From assembly GCA_900752445.1 (NCBI GenBank), contig CAADVN010000274.1, positions 1 to 23,453 of the forward strand: a stretch of 23,453 nucleotides of DNA. The letters are read 5' to 3'. Within the stretch, counting starts at the first letter, position 1. Each line of letters opens with the position of its first letter. Shown piece by piece: positions 14,470 through 21,928 of this stretch. The DNA is from an uncultured Oscillospiraceae bacterium. GTDB lineage: Bacteria > Bacillota > Clostridia > Oscillospirales > Oscillospiraceae. The position numbers and the translations under genes were made by a program. The notes beneath the pieces are model-generated. The model worked only from the letters and a program-made list of their open reading frames with translations. It was not told the DNA's origin and ran no database searches.

Positions 14470-14994
14470 TCACATGCGTTCGCTGAGTATCCGCATGAGC
14501 CGCGCGGCAAGCTCATCCGCGTCCAGCTCGGGGTCACCGCAGTGATTGAACAGTATGCCAGCCAGGCCGAAGCTCAAAAACTCCAGCGCAAGCTCCGCGT
14601 CACGGTATTCGCCTGTGAGCCCGTTCGGCTTGCGGCGGAGCAGCTCCTCCAGGTAACTGTGCATCGCCTTGTACAGTATGCGCTCCACCTGCGGCCTGCG
14701 CTGCGAATCTATGAGTTTTTTTATCAGCACCCTGTTTGCCGCCGTAGAGCGTATCAGCTCCGCCAGAGCTGCCTGCGTCGAGCCGGACTTCAGGCTCCGC
14801 TCCACCATGCGCTCCGCCGCCTGCTTCGCAGACCACTCGACCACGTCCATCAGGTCCTGGAAATGGTAATAAAAGGTCTGCCGCGAGATGCCGCAGTCCT
14901 CTATGAGCGCTGTCACCGTGACCTTGTCTATTCCTCGCTGCCGCACAAGGGCGTCAAAATGCTCCGCTATCAGGCGTTTCATATCTACCGCCAT
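14470..14994 (-). CDS. TetR-family transcriptional regulator
   Basis: The 174-residue protein has the TetR N-terminal DNA-binding domain: a first helix (MKRLIAEHFDALVRQRGIDKVTV) and the helix-turn-helix ALIEDCGISRQTFYYHFQDL at about 29-48. The C-terminal half is helical, with no recognisable ligand family beyond similarity to TetR C-terminal domains of the DhaS type. AGAGG lies nine bases before the ATG at 14994. It has its own promoter and no divergent or operonic partner within reach, so the target gene is unknown. It could act on itself or elsewhere on the chromosome. Confidence 0.87.
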   Translation of the reverse strand: MAVDMKRLIAEHFDALVRQRGIDKVTVTALIEDCGISRQTFYYHFQDLMDVVEWSAKQAAERMVERSLKSGSTQAALAELIRSTAANRVLIKKLIDSQRRPQVERILYKAMHSYLEELLRRKPNGLTGEYRDAELALEFLSFGLAGILFNHCGDPELDADELAARLMRILSERM

Positions 14995-15016
14995 CTGCTT
15001 TCACCTCTTCGCTCGC

Positions 15017-15044
15017 ATTATACCACACATTTCGCGCCCGCAAA
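15017..15044 (-). promoter_or_regulatory. Extended -10 promoter of the TetR-family gene
   Basis: On the - strand TATAAT (15022-15017) is preceded by TGG, giving an extended -10. A weak -35 TTTGCG lies at 15044-15039 with 16-base spacing. The start is expected near 15010, giving a leader of about 16 bases. Confidence 0.6.
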
Positions 15045-15064
15045 GAGCCTGTGGGCCGTGTGGA

Positions 15065-15091
15065 AAGCCTCCCTTTGAGCAAGGGAGGCTT
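15065..15091 (-). terminator. Terminator of the dapF operon
   Basis: AAGCCTCCCTT (15065-15075) and its perfect complement (15081-15091) enclose a five-base loop, four bases past the stop of the last operon gene on the - strand. The tail is only TTTCC-like, so the U-run is poor. Stems of this kind are common at gene ends in gut Clostridia. Confidence 0.65.
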
Positions 15092-15095
15092 CGTC

Positions 15096-15758
15096 CTAAT
15101 CCTCGCGCCTGACTATGTCCGACGCGCTCTTGTAAATACAGCCCTCGGGCACCACGCCGCGTACCGAGGACGTGGGATACACGCTCACGCGCCTGCCCAG
15201 GATGCTGCCCGGGTTCAGCACGCTGTTGCAGCCCACCTCTACAAAGTCGCCCAGTATGGCGCCGAACTTCTTGAGGCCCGTGGCTATCTCCACATCGCCC
15301 TTCACAACGACCAGCGTCTTGTCGCTCTTTACATTCGACGTGATGCTGCCCGCGCCCATGTGCGATTTGTAGCCCAGCACGCTGTCTCCTACATAATTAT
15401 AGTGCGGCGTCTGTACCTTATCGAACAGGACGACGTTTTTGAGCTCCACCGAGTTGCCCACGACGCAGCCCTTGCCGACGATCGCGCTGCCCCTGATGAA
15501 CGCGCAGTGCCTCACCTCGGCCTCGTGGTCTATTATACACGGCCCGCCTATGTAGGCCGATGGGAACACCTTCGCGTCCTTCGCTATCCACACATCCTCC
15601 GACGGGTGGTCGAACTCGTCTTCCGGCAACGCCGCACCCAGTTTCAGGATGAACGCTTTTATCTCCGGCAGCACTTCCCAGGGATAGGTCTTATCCCGGA
15701 ACAGCTCCGCCGCTATAGTATGCTCCAGATCGAGCAGGTCAGCTGTCTTATACATCAT
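15096..15758 (-). CDS. Left-handed beta-helix acyltransferase-like protein, GlmU C-terminal-domain type
   Basis: This 220-residue protein has an N-terminal helical stretch, then hexapeptide-type repeats from about residue 75 (AYIGGP, CAFIRGSAIVG, CVVGNSVELKNVVLF, YVGDSVLGYKSHMGAGSITSN). These resemble the acetyltransferase domain of the bifunctional enzyme GlmU. No N-terminal uridyltransferase signature is visible. It overlaps the glmM stop by four bases. In that context it probably acetylates glucosamine 1-phosphate, or a related nucleotide sugar, for peptidoglycan synthesis. A full GlmU could be encoded elsewhere, in which case this would be a paralogue of uncertain role. Databases often label such proteins UDP-GlcNAc pyrophosphorylase, which is not supported by the domains seen. 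Confidence 0.75.
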   Translation of the reverse strand: MMYKTADLLDLEHTIAAELFRDKTYPWEVLPEIKAFILKLGAALPEDEFDHPSEDVWIAKDAKVFPSAYIGGPCIIDHEAEVRHCAFIRGSAIVGKGCVVGNSVELKNVVLFDKVQTPHYNYVGDSVLGYKSHMGAGSITSNVKSDKTLVVVKGDVEIATGLKKFGAILGDFVEVGCNSVLNPGSILGRRVSVYPTSSVRGVVPEGCIYKSASDIVRRED

Positions 15759-17107
15759 TTCACCCTCACAAGGTGCCCGCTATTGCGCATGGCATCTATT
15801 ATCTCGTCCACGGCGGCCTCGCACTCCTCATCCGTCTCGGCCTCGGCCATGACGCGCAGCAAGGGCTCAGTGCCGCTCTTTCGCAGCAGCACCCTTCCGC
15901 TATCGCCCAGCCTCGCCTCCACGTCCTTCACCGACTGCTGCACGGCGGCGTCGGCCATGGTGCCGTCCTTGTCGTCCACGATGACGTTCTTGAGCACCTG
16001 CGGGTATATCGTCACCGGCGCGGCCAGCTTTGAGAGCGGCAGCTTGCTGTCCAGTACCGTCTGCATGACCTTTATTGCCGTTATCATGCCGTCGCCCGTC
16101 GTGGCGTGCTTGGAGAAGATGATATGCCCCGACTGCTCGCCGCCTATGAGGTGGCCGTTGGCCCTCATGTTCTCCCAGACGTACTTGTCGCCGACGGCGG
16201 TCTTCTCGTAGCCTATGCCCACGGCGTCGAGCGCCTTATACAGCCCGAAGTTCGACATGACCGTCGTCACGAGCGTATTGGTGTCGAGCCGGCCGCGGTC
16301 CTTCATGTGCTTTGCGCACATGTACATGATCTCGTCGCCGGAGACGTACTTGCCGTTCTCGTCCACGGCGAGGCACCTGTCCGCGTCGCCGTCGAAGGCG
16401 AAGCCTATGTCGAGGCCCTCCTTCTTCACCAGCTCCTGCAGCGCGCTGATATGCGTCGAGCCGCAGTCCACGTTGATATTTATACCGTCCGGCCTGTTGC
16501 CGATGACGTAGGTGTCCGCCCCGAGGGCGTCGAACACGCTCTTGGCTATCATCCAGGTGCTGCCGTTGGCGCAGTCGAGCCCGACCTTCATGTTCTTGTA
16601 CGAGTGCGTCGAGAGGCTGATGAGGTAGCCGATATACCGGTTCCTGCCCGCGGCGTAGTCCACCGTCCGGCCTATGTCCGCGCCGGTGGCGTGGGGCGGC
16701 TCGGGCAGTGCGCCGTCGAGGTATTTCTCTATCTCGTCGAGGACATCCTCCTCCATCTTCTCGCCCTGGGAATTCAGCAGCTTGATGCCGTTATCAACAT
16801 AGGGGTTGTGGCTCGCGCTTATCATCACGCCGCAGTCGAAGTCGTCCACACGCGCGATATACGACACGCTCGGAGTCGTAGTGACGTGCAGCAGATATGC
16901 GTCCGCGCCCGAGGACGTGAGCCCCGCAGAAAGCGCGCACTCGAACATGTAGCTCGAGCGCCGCGTGTCCTTGCCTATGACTATCTTGGCCTTGTGCTCC
17001 CTGCCGTAGTACCAGCCTATGAAGCGGCCTATCTTGAATGCGTGTTCCGCGGTGAGGTCCACGTTGGCCTCGCCCCGGAAGCCGTCTGTTCCGAAATACT
17101 TGCCCAT
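15755..17107 (-). CDS. glmM: Phosphoglucosamine mutase
   Basis: GlmM converts glucosamine 6-phosphate to glucosamine 1-phosphate for UDP-GlcNAc and cell-wall synthesis. The 450-residue product has N-terminal YFGTDGFRG, the phosphoserine loop ISASHNP (catalytic S99), metal-binding DGDADR, the sugar-binding GEQSGHI and the phosphate-binding RKSGTEPLLRVM near the C-terminus. The ATG at 17107 is preceded by GGAGG; an upstream in-frame ATG at 17119 lies in that binding site and is rejected. It follows nagB after a hairpin-containing gap and overlaps the acyltransferase-like gene. A phosphomannomutase is an alternative for this superfamily, but the context and loop favour GlmM. Confidence 0.93.
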   Translation of the reverse strand: MGKYFGTDGFRGEANVDLTAEHAFKIGRFIGWYYGREHKAKIVIGKDTRRSSYMFECALSAGLTSSGADAYLLHVTTTPSVSYIARVDDFDCGVMISASHNPYVDNGIKLLNSQGEKMEEDVLDEIEKYLDGALPEPPHATGADIGRTVDYAAGRNRYIGYLISLSTHSYKNMKVGLDCANGSTWMIAKSVFDALGADTYVIGNRPDGININVDCGSTHISALQELVKKEGLDIGFAFDGDADRCLAVDENGKYVSGDEIMYMCAKHMKDRGRLDTNTLVTTVMSNFGLYKALDAVGIGYEKTAVGDKYVWENMRANGHLIGGEQSGHIIFSKHATTGDGMITAIKVMQTVLDSKLPLSKLAAPVTIYPQVLKNVIVDDKDGTMADAAVQQSVKDVEARLGDSGRVLLRKSGTEPLLRVMAEAETDEECEAAVDEIIDAMRNSGHLVRVK

Positions 17108-17126
17108 TGTTTCCTCCATATGATGA

Positions 17127-17154
17127 GCCGCGGGAGTATTTCATATCCCGCGGC
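17127..17154 (-). promoter_or_regulatory. Hairpin between nagB and glmM
   Basis: GCCGCGGGA (17127-17135) pairs perfectly with TCCCGCGGC (17146-17154) around a ten-base loop. On the - strand it is followed by TCATCATAT and the glmM ribosome binding site, with no U-run. It may limit read-through or protect mRNA ends between nagB and glmM. Confidence 0.45.
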
Positions 17155-17170
17155 CCTGATTTGCCGTTAT

Positions 17171-17893
17171 TTATGACAGCTTGCTCGCGGCGGCCTCGTC
17201 CAGGTAGATCTCAACATCCTCGTGCAGCTGCAGCAGGGACGCGGGCACGGCTATCTCCGGCTTGCCCTCGATGGTCTTCTTGATGATGTCCGCCTTGCCC
17301 TCGCCGAAGGCCATGAGAATGATGCTCTTCGCCTGCAGCACCGTATGTATGCCCATGGTGACGGCGTGCGTCGGCACCTCGTCGATGGACTTGAAGAAGC
17401 GCTTGTTCGCCTCTCTCGTCGAATCCGTCAGCTTTACGATATGGGTCATGGAGGTGAAGGGCGTCAGCGGCTCGTTGAAGCCGATGTGGCCGTTGTTGCC
17501 GATGCCCAAGAGCTGAAGGTCTATGCCGCCGGCGGCGCGGATGTCGGCGTCGTACATCTCGGCCTCCTCGTCGCTCTTCACCGAGCCCGAGGGCACATGC
17601 GTGGCCTCCATGCGGATATCGACCTTCTCAAAGAGGTTCTTGTTCATGAAATAGCGATAGCTCTGGTCGTGCGTGCCGTCGAGGCCGATGTACTCGTCCA
17701 GGTTGAAGCTGGTGCACTTCGCGAACGACACCTCGCCCGCCGCGCACAGCCTGGCGAGCTCGTTGTACAGGCCCAGCGGCGTTGAGCCGGTGGCGAGGCC
17801 CAGCACGGCCTCCGGCTTCTCACCGAGCAGCTTGACGTACCTCTGTGCAGCTTTTTTGACTACTTCTTCCTGGGTCCCGACTATGACTTTCAA
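17171..17893 (-). CDS. nagB: Glucosamine-6-phosphate deaminase
   Basis: NagB interconverts glucosamine 6-phosphate with fructose 6-phosphate and ammonia. The 240-residue product is the short, Gram-positive type. Motifs are LGLATGSTPLGLY (31-43), SFNLDEY (62-68, catalytic D66) and GIGNNGHIGFNEP (130-142, catalytic H136 and E141). The position of the E. coli D141 is asparagine, which is normal in Firmicutes enzymes. The start codon is TTG, supported by GGAGG eight bases upstream and by the MKVIV N-terminus. It lies 18 bases downstream of dapL. Sharing an operon with glmM, which uses the same substrate, is noteworthy. Confidence 0.93.
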   Translation of the reverse strand: MKVIVGTQEEVVKKAAQRYVKLLGEKPEAVLGLATGSTPLGLYNELARLCAAGEVSFAKCTSFNLDEYIGLDGTHDQSYRYFMNKNLFEKVDIRMEATHVPSGSVKSDEEAEMYDADIRAAGGIDLQLLGIGNNGHIGFNEPLTPFTSMTHIVKLTDSTREANKRFFKSIDEVPTHAVTMGIHTVLQAKSIILMAFGEGKADIIKKTIEGKPEIAVPASLLQLHEDVEIYLDEAAASKLS

Positions 17894-17911
17894 TGCAGTT
17901 TCCTCCCTGTC

Positions 17912-19123
17912 TTATATGATAGCCTTTATCCTCCGGACGGCTTCCGCCGTATTCGCGGCGTCGCCGAAGGCTGTGAGACGTATGAAACCCGCGCCGGAAG
18001 GCCCAAAGCCCTCACCCGGCGTGGTAACAACGTTGGCCTCCTCTATCAGGCGGTCAAAAAACTCCCAGGAGCCCAGCCCGCCCGGAGCCCGGAACCAGAT
18101 ATACGGCGAGTCCGTGCCGCCGTAGACCTCCAGCCCCGCCTCAGAGAGCCCGGCCCGTATCACCTTCGCGTTGTTCATATAATAACCTATCATCTGCGCT
18201 ATCTGCGCCTTGCCCTCGGCGCTGTACGTCGCCTCAGCCGCGCGCTGGATGACGTAGGCCGTACCGTTGAATTTCGTGCTCTGCCGGCGCATCCACAAAT
18301 CGTAGAGGCTCTGGCCGTTTCGCACCAGCGCCCTCGGTATCACCGTCCAGCCGCAGCGCGTGCCCGTGAAGCCAGCGGTCTTGGAAAAGCTGCAAAACTC
18401 GATGGCGCAGGTCTCCGCGCCCGGTATCTCGTAGATGGTCCGGGGCAGCTCGGGGTCGGACATATAGGCCCTGTAGGCAGCATCGTACAGTATCACGCTG
18501 CCGTGCTCATTGGCGTAGTCCACCCAGGGCTTCAGCTGCGCCTTCGTCGCGGCCATGCCCGTGGGGTTATTCGGGAAGCACAGATATATCATGTCCGGCA
18601 CGGTCGAGGGCAGCTCCGGGATGAAGCCGTTTTCCGGCGTGCAGGGCATGTAGACCATCTTTTCCCAGCGCTCGCCCAGCCAGTCGCCCGCCCTGCCGCT
18701 CATGGCGTTAGCGTCGATATACACGGGGTACACCGGGTCGCAGACCGCAACGATATTGTCCTCAGAGAAGATATCGCCTATATTGCCGCAGTCGGACTTC
18801 GCGCCGTCGGAGACGAAGATCTCGTCCGCGCTTATCTTCACGCCCCTCGGGGCGTAGTCGTTCTTCACGATGGCCTCGCGCAGAAAGCCGTAGCCCTCGT
18901 AGGGGCCGTAGCCCATGAAGCTGGCCTTGTCGGCCATCTCGTCCGCAGCCTTTTTCATGGCCTCCACGCAGGCGGCGGGCAGTGGAAGCGTCACATCGCC
19001 GATACCGAGCTTAATAAGGCGCTTATCCGGGTTCTTTTCGGAATACGCGGCGGCCCTCCTTGCTATCTCGGCGAAGAGGTAGCTGCCGGGAAGTTTCAGG
19101 TAGTTGTCGTTGAGCTTTATCAC
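17912..19123 (-). CDS. dapL: LL-diaminopimelate aminotransferase
   Basis: DapL is a PLP enzyme that makes LL-diaminopimelate directly from tetrahydrodipicolinate and glutamate, bypassing the acylated intermediates. The 403-residue protein has the characteristic N-terminus LNDNYLKLPGSYLF, KLGIGDVTLPLP, YGPYEGYGFLREAI, CFPNNPTG and the PLP lysine K248 in SFSKTAGFTGTRCGW. All of these match DapL rather than general aspartate aminotransferases. The start codon is GTG at 19123, with GAGG nine bases upstream, 11 bases after the dapF stop. It feeds DapF and so lysine and peptidoglycan synthesis. Confidence 0.94.
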   Translation of the reverse strand: MIKLNDNYLKLPGSYLFAEIARRAAAYSEKNPDKRLIKLGIGDVTLPLPAACVEAMKKAADEMADKASFMGYGPYEGYGFLREAIVKNDYAPRGVKISADEIFVSDGAKSDCGNIGDIFSEDNIVAVCDPVYPVYIDANAMSGRAGDWLGERWEKMVYMPCTPENGFIPELPSTVPDMIYLCFPNNPTGMAATKAQLKPWVDYANEHGSVILYDAAYRAYMSDPELPRTIYEIPGAETCAIEFCSFSKTAGFTGTRCGWTVIPRALVRNGQSLYDLWMRRQSTKFNGTAYVIQRAAEATYSAEGKAQIAQMIGYYMNNAKVIRAGLSEAGLEVYGGTDSPYIWFRAPGGLGSWEFFDRLIEEANVVTTPGEGFGPSGAGFIRLTAFGDAANTAEAVRRIKAII

Positions 19124-19134
19124 TTAGAGGCACC

Positions 19135-19968
19135 TCACAGCAGGAGTTCGCCGTCGAAGACGGTGACGGCGGGGCCGGTCATGTAGATGAGGTCCACATC
19201 CCTATCCCAGTCGATATTGAGCTCGCCGCCGCGCAGCTGCATTTTGACCGAGGGCTCGCACCGGCCGTTCACCACCGCCGCGGCCAGCGCCGCCGTGGAG
19301 CCCGTGCCGCAGGCCAGGGTCTCGCCGCTGCCGCGCTCCCACACGCGCATCTTGAGCGTGTGCCTGTCGATGACCTGTACGAACTCGGTATTTATGCGCT
19401 CGGGAAAGAGCGGGTGGTTCTCAAAGAGCGGGCCGATTGTGGGCAGGTCTAGCCAATCCACATTATCGACGAACACAACGGCGTGGGGGTTGCCGACGGA
19501 GACGGCGGTGACGCTCCACTGCATGCCGCCGACCTCGAGCGGCTGGTTGATAAAGACCTCGGACTCGGTCATGACCGGCACCTTCGCGGCGGTGAATTCG
19601 GGCTTGCCCATGCAGACGCGCACGTTCTCCACCACGCCGTCCTCGATGTTCATCCAGAGCGTCTTTACGCCTGCGCCGGTCTCGACGTCGATGACGCTTT
19701 TCTTGGTCATGCCGCGCTCGTAGACGTATTTAGCGACGCAGCGGATGCCGTTGCCGCACATCTGGCCCACGGAGCCGTCGGCGTTATACATATCCATTGC
19801 AAAATCGGCCTTTTCCGAGGGGCAGATGCAAATAAGCCCGTCGCCGCCGACACCGAAGTGCCTGTCGGACACGAGCCTGGCAAGAGCCGGACGGTCCTCG
19901 ACTGTCTCCTCAAAGCAGTTGACATACACATAGTCGTTGCCGCAGCCGTGCATTTTCGTAAACTTCAT
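19135..19968 (-). CDS. dapF: Diaminopimelate epimerase
   Basis: DapF converts LL- to meso-diaminopimelate, the cross-linking residue of peptidoglycan and precursor of lysine. The 277-residue product has both catalytic cysteines in family motifs: C71 in MCGNGIRC and C220 in ETLACGTGS. FTKMHGCGNDY at the N-terminus and SVGNPHAV are also present. GGGAG lies seven bases before the ATG. It is the first gene of the operon and follows a good promoter by about 27 bases, so it probably has the highest expression of the five genes. Confidence 0.96.
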   Translation of the reverse strand: MKFTKMHGCGNDYVYVNCFEETVEDRPALARLVSDRHFGVGGDGLICICPSEKADFAMDMYNADGSVGQMCGNGIRCVAKYVYERGMTKKSVIDVETGAGVKTLWMNIEDGVVENVRVCMGKPEFTAAKVPVMTESEVFINQPLEVGGMQWSVTAVSVGNPHAVVFVDNVDWLDLPTIGPLFENHPLFPERINTEFVQVIDRHTLKMRVWERGSGETLACGTGSTAALAAAVVNGRCEPSVKMQLRGGELNIDWDRDVDLIYMTGPAVTVFDGELLL

Positions 19969-20001
19969 GCCGTCACTCCCAATCTATGGACTTATACACA
20001 C

Positions 20002-20030
20002 ATTATATACGACTTTCGCCCGCCTTGCAA
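20002..20030 (-). promoter_or_regulatory. Promoter of the dapF-dapL-nagB-glmM operon
   Basis: On the - strand TTGCAA (20025-20030) and perfect TATAAT (20007-20002) are separated by 17 bases, with the start expected near 19995. The -35 and spacing match those of the LacI-gene promoter. Confidence 0.72.
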
Positions 20031-20073
20031 CGTTTCTTTTTACGTCAGGCGGGCATCCGGCCCCTGCATTTCC

Positions 20074-21381
20074 TCAGCGCTCGCAGAGCCAGAAGGCCGC
20101 GCTGCAGGGCGCAAGCTCGCTGCCGCCGCCGAAGTCGTGCGTCTCGCCCGTCAAAAGGTCCAGCGCCCTGCCGCAGCCGGCGTTGAAGTGCGCCGTGTAG
20201 GGCGCCGAGTCCGCGTTTATCGCCACGATGACCCGCTCGCCCTCGACGCTGCGCTGGAAGACGCACTGCTTATTCGTCAGCACCAGGTCCTTGAAATCGC
20301 CGCGGCACAGTGCCCGGCTGGCCCTGTGCGCCTTCGCCATCGCGGCGACGGCGTCCGTGAGCTCGTTCCACTCCGGCTCGTCAAACTCCGGGCGCAGGCC
20401 CCAGTCGCCGCCGCGCTTGTCGCCCTCGGCGCCCCACTCGCTGCCGTAGTAAACGCAGGGTATGCCCGGCATGGAGAACACCAGCGCGTAGATGAGGGGC
20501 AGGTGCGCCTTGTTCTGCAATATCGTCGCAACGCGCGTAACGTCGTGGTTGTCGCAGAACGAGAGCCGGTGCTGGCCCTTGTAGAGCGTCCAGTTTTCCG
20601 GGCCGAACTGCCGCTTGAGGCTGTGGATTATCTCAAACATATTCATGCTGTTGAAGCTCGAGTACAGGCCCTTGTAGCACTCGTAATTCGTGACGCTGTG
20701 CAGCATCTGGTCGTTCATCCAGCGGTTGTAGTCGCCGTGGAGCGTCTCGCCCAGCAGGAAAAAGCCGCCGAGCCCGTCGCAGAAGCTGCGCAGGCGGCGC
20801 AGGAAGTCCGGCTCGAGGCAGTAGGCCACGTCGAGCCTCAGCCCCTCGATGCCAAACTCGTCGCGCCAGAACTTCACCGTCTCAAGTATGTAATCGACGA
20901 CGGCCGGGTTTTTGAGGTTCAGCTTCACGAGCTCATAGTGGCCCTCCCAGCCCTCGTACCAGAAGCCGTCGTTGTAGCCGCTGTTGCCGCCGAAGTTAAT
21001 GTGGAACCAGTCCTTGTACGGGGAATCCCATTTTCTCTCCTGTACGTCGCGGAAGGCCCAGAAACCCCGGCCCACGTGGTTGAACACGCCGTCGAGTATG
21101 ACGCGGATGCCATGCTCCCTGAGCGCCTTACAGACCGCTTTCAGGTCGTCGTTAGTGCCGAGGCGGCAATCGACCTTGCGGTAGTCCCGGGTGTCGTAGC
21201 CGTGGCAGTCGCTCTCGAAGACGGGGCCGAGGTACACTGCGTCGGCCCCGAGCTTTTCGATGTGCCCGGCCCAGTCCGCGATCTTTAGTATCCTCGGCAC
21301 GGTCACGCCGTCGTTCTCATGCGGCGCGCCGCAGAAGCCGAGGGGGTAGATGTGATAAAACACGCTGTCATAAGCCCACAT
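20074..21381 (-). CDS. GH13 alpha-amylase-family glycosidase, cytoplasmic
   Basis: The 435-residue product consists of a (beta/alpha)8 GH13 catalytic domain with a short C-terminal beta domain and no signal peptide. Conserved regions are DGVFNHVG (97-104), GLRLDVAY (180-187, nucleophile D184), LLGETLHG (209-216, acid/base E212) and FCDNHD (275-280, transition-state D280). The absence of an N-terminal CBM34-type domain separates it from classical neopullulanases. It probably trims short alpha-glucans or maltodextrins inside the cell. The ATG at 21381 gives a start at the barrel (MWAYDSVFYHIYPLG) and has AAGGA ten bases upstream; 14 further upstream residues are not needed. Confidence 0.88.
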   Translation of the reverse strand: MWAYDSVFYHIYPLGFCGAPHENDGVTVPRILKIADWAGHIEKLGADAVYLGPVFESDCHGYDTRDYRKVDCRLGTNDDLKAVCKALREHGIRVILDGVFNHVGRGFWAFRDVQERKWDSPYKDWFHINFGGNSGYNDGFWYEGWEGHYELVKLNLKNPAVVDYILETVKFWRDEFGIEGLRLDVAYCLEPDFLRRLRSFCDGLGGFFLLGETLHGDYNRWMNDQMLHSVTNYECYKGLYSSFNSMNMFEIIHSLKRQFGPENWTLYKGQHRLSFCDNHDVTRVATILQNKAHLPLIYALVFSMPGIPCVYYGSEWGAEGDKRGGDWGLRPEFDEPEWNELTDAVAAMAKAHRASRALCRGDFKDLVLTNKQCVFQRSVEGERVIVAINADSAPYTAHFNAGCGRALDLLTGETHDFGGGSELAPCSAAFWLCER

Positions 21382-21411
21382 ATCCAAATCGTCCTTTCGT
21401 AAGGTGAAGCA

Positions 21412-21439
21412 AGTATAACTCACCCCGAACGATTTGAAA
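21412..21439 (-). promoter_or_regulatory. Weak candidate promoter of the GH13 gene
   Basis: TATACT (21417-21412) lies 16 bases from TTTCAA (21439-21434) on the - strand, in the gap after spoVAC. A GGTGA/TCACC short hairpin overlaps it. Either the glycosidase has its own modest promoter here or it is read through from spoVAC. Confidence 0.35.
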
Positions 21440-21449
21440 AGCTTTTATT

Positions 21450-21887
21450 TCATATCAAACACAGCACGAGGCCGTAGATTATGCTGGCGCAGGTGCCGAA
21501 GACTATGACGGGGCCGGCGATTATGAACATTTTTGCCGCGGTTCCGGTCACAAATCCTTCAGTTTTAAATTCCAGCGCCGGGCTGACAACGGCGTTGGCG
21601 AAGCCGGTTATCGGCACCAGCGTGCCCGCGCCGCCGAGCTTCGCCACGTCGTCGTACACGCCCAGCCCCGTCAGCAGCGCGCCCAGGAAAACCAGCGTCA
21701 TCGAACAGGCCGTGCCCGCCTCCTGAGCATCCAGCCCGGCCTGCCGCCACAGCCAGGTGAGCACCTCGCCCACCGTGCATATCGCCCCGCCGATGAGGAA
21801 CGCCTTCAGCAGGTCGCCCCACACAGGCGAGGGCGGTGACTTGCGTTCCACATATTCCGCATACTGCTCATTGGTCATTTTCTGCAT
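21450..21887 (-). CDS. spoVAC: Stage V sporulation protein AC homologue
   Basis: SpoVAC forms part of the SpoVA channel that moves dipicolinate across the forespore inner membrane. The 145-residue protein has a charged N-terminus (MQKMTNEQYAEYVERKSP), AFLIGGAICTVGE at about 30-42, and four hydrophobic segments ending in AGPVIVFGTCASIIYGLVL, matching SpoVAC in order and length rather than the shorter SpoVAEb. The ATG at 21887 has AGGGGG seven bases upstream. The usual partners spoVAD and spoVAEb are not adjacent; a GH13 gene follows and a glycosyltransferase gene precedes it. Either the operon has been split or this is an extra copy. Confidence 0.85.
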   Translation of the reverse strand: MQKMTNEQYAEYVERKSPPSPVWGDLLKAFLIGGAICTVGEVLTWLWRQAGLDAQEAGTACSMTLVFLGALLTGLGVYDDVAKLGGAGTLVPITGFANAVVSPALEFKTEGFVTGTAAKMFIIAGPVIVFGTCASIIYGLVLCLI

Positions 21888-21923
21888 AAAAATACCCCCT
21901 GTGCGTAGTTTTTGCACAGAGGG
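21888..21923 (-). terminator. Terminator-like hairpin that includes the spoVAC ribosome binding site
   Basis: On the - strand a 10-pair stem (21923-21914 with 21904-21895, one G-U pair) and a nine-base loop are followed by TATTTTT, the form of an intrinsic terminator for the glycosyltransferase gene. The 3' arm ends in AGGGGG, which is the spoVAC ribosome binding site. When folded it would both end transcription and hide that site. Confidence 0.65.
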
Positions 21924-21928
21924 CCGGT

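Noticed and set aside
15065..15091. Dispersed repeat or small RNA at the perfect 11-bp hairpin.
   Set aside because: Only one copy is seen in the window, and its position four bases after a stop codon is fully explained by a terminator.
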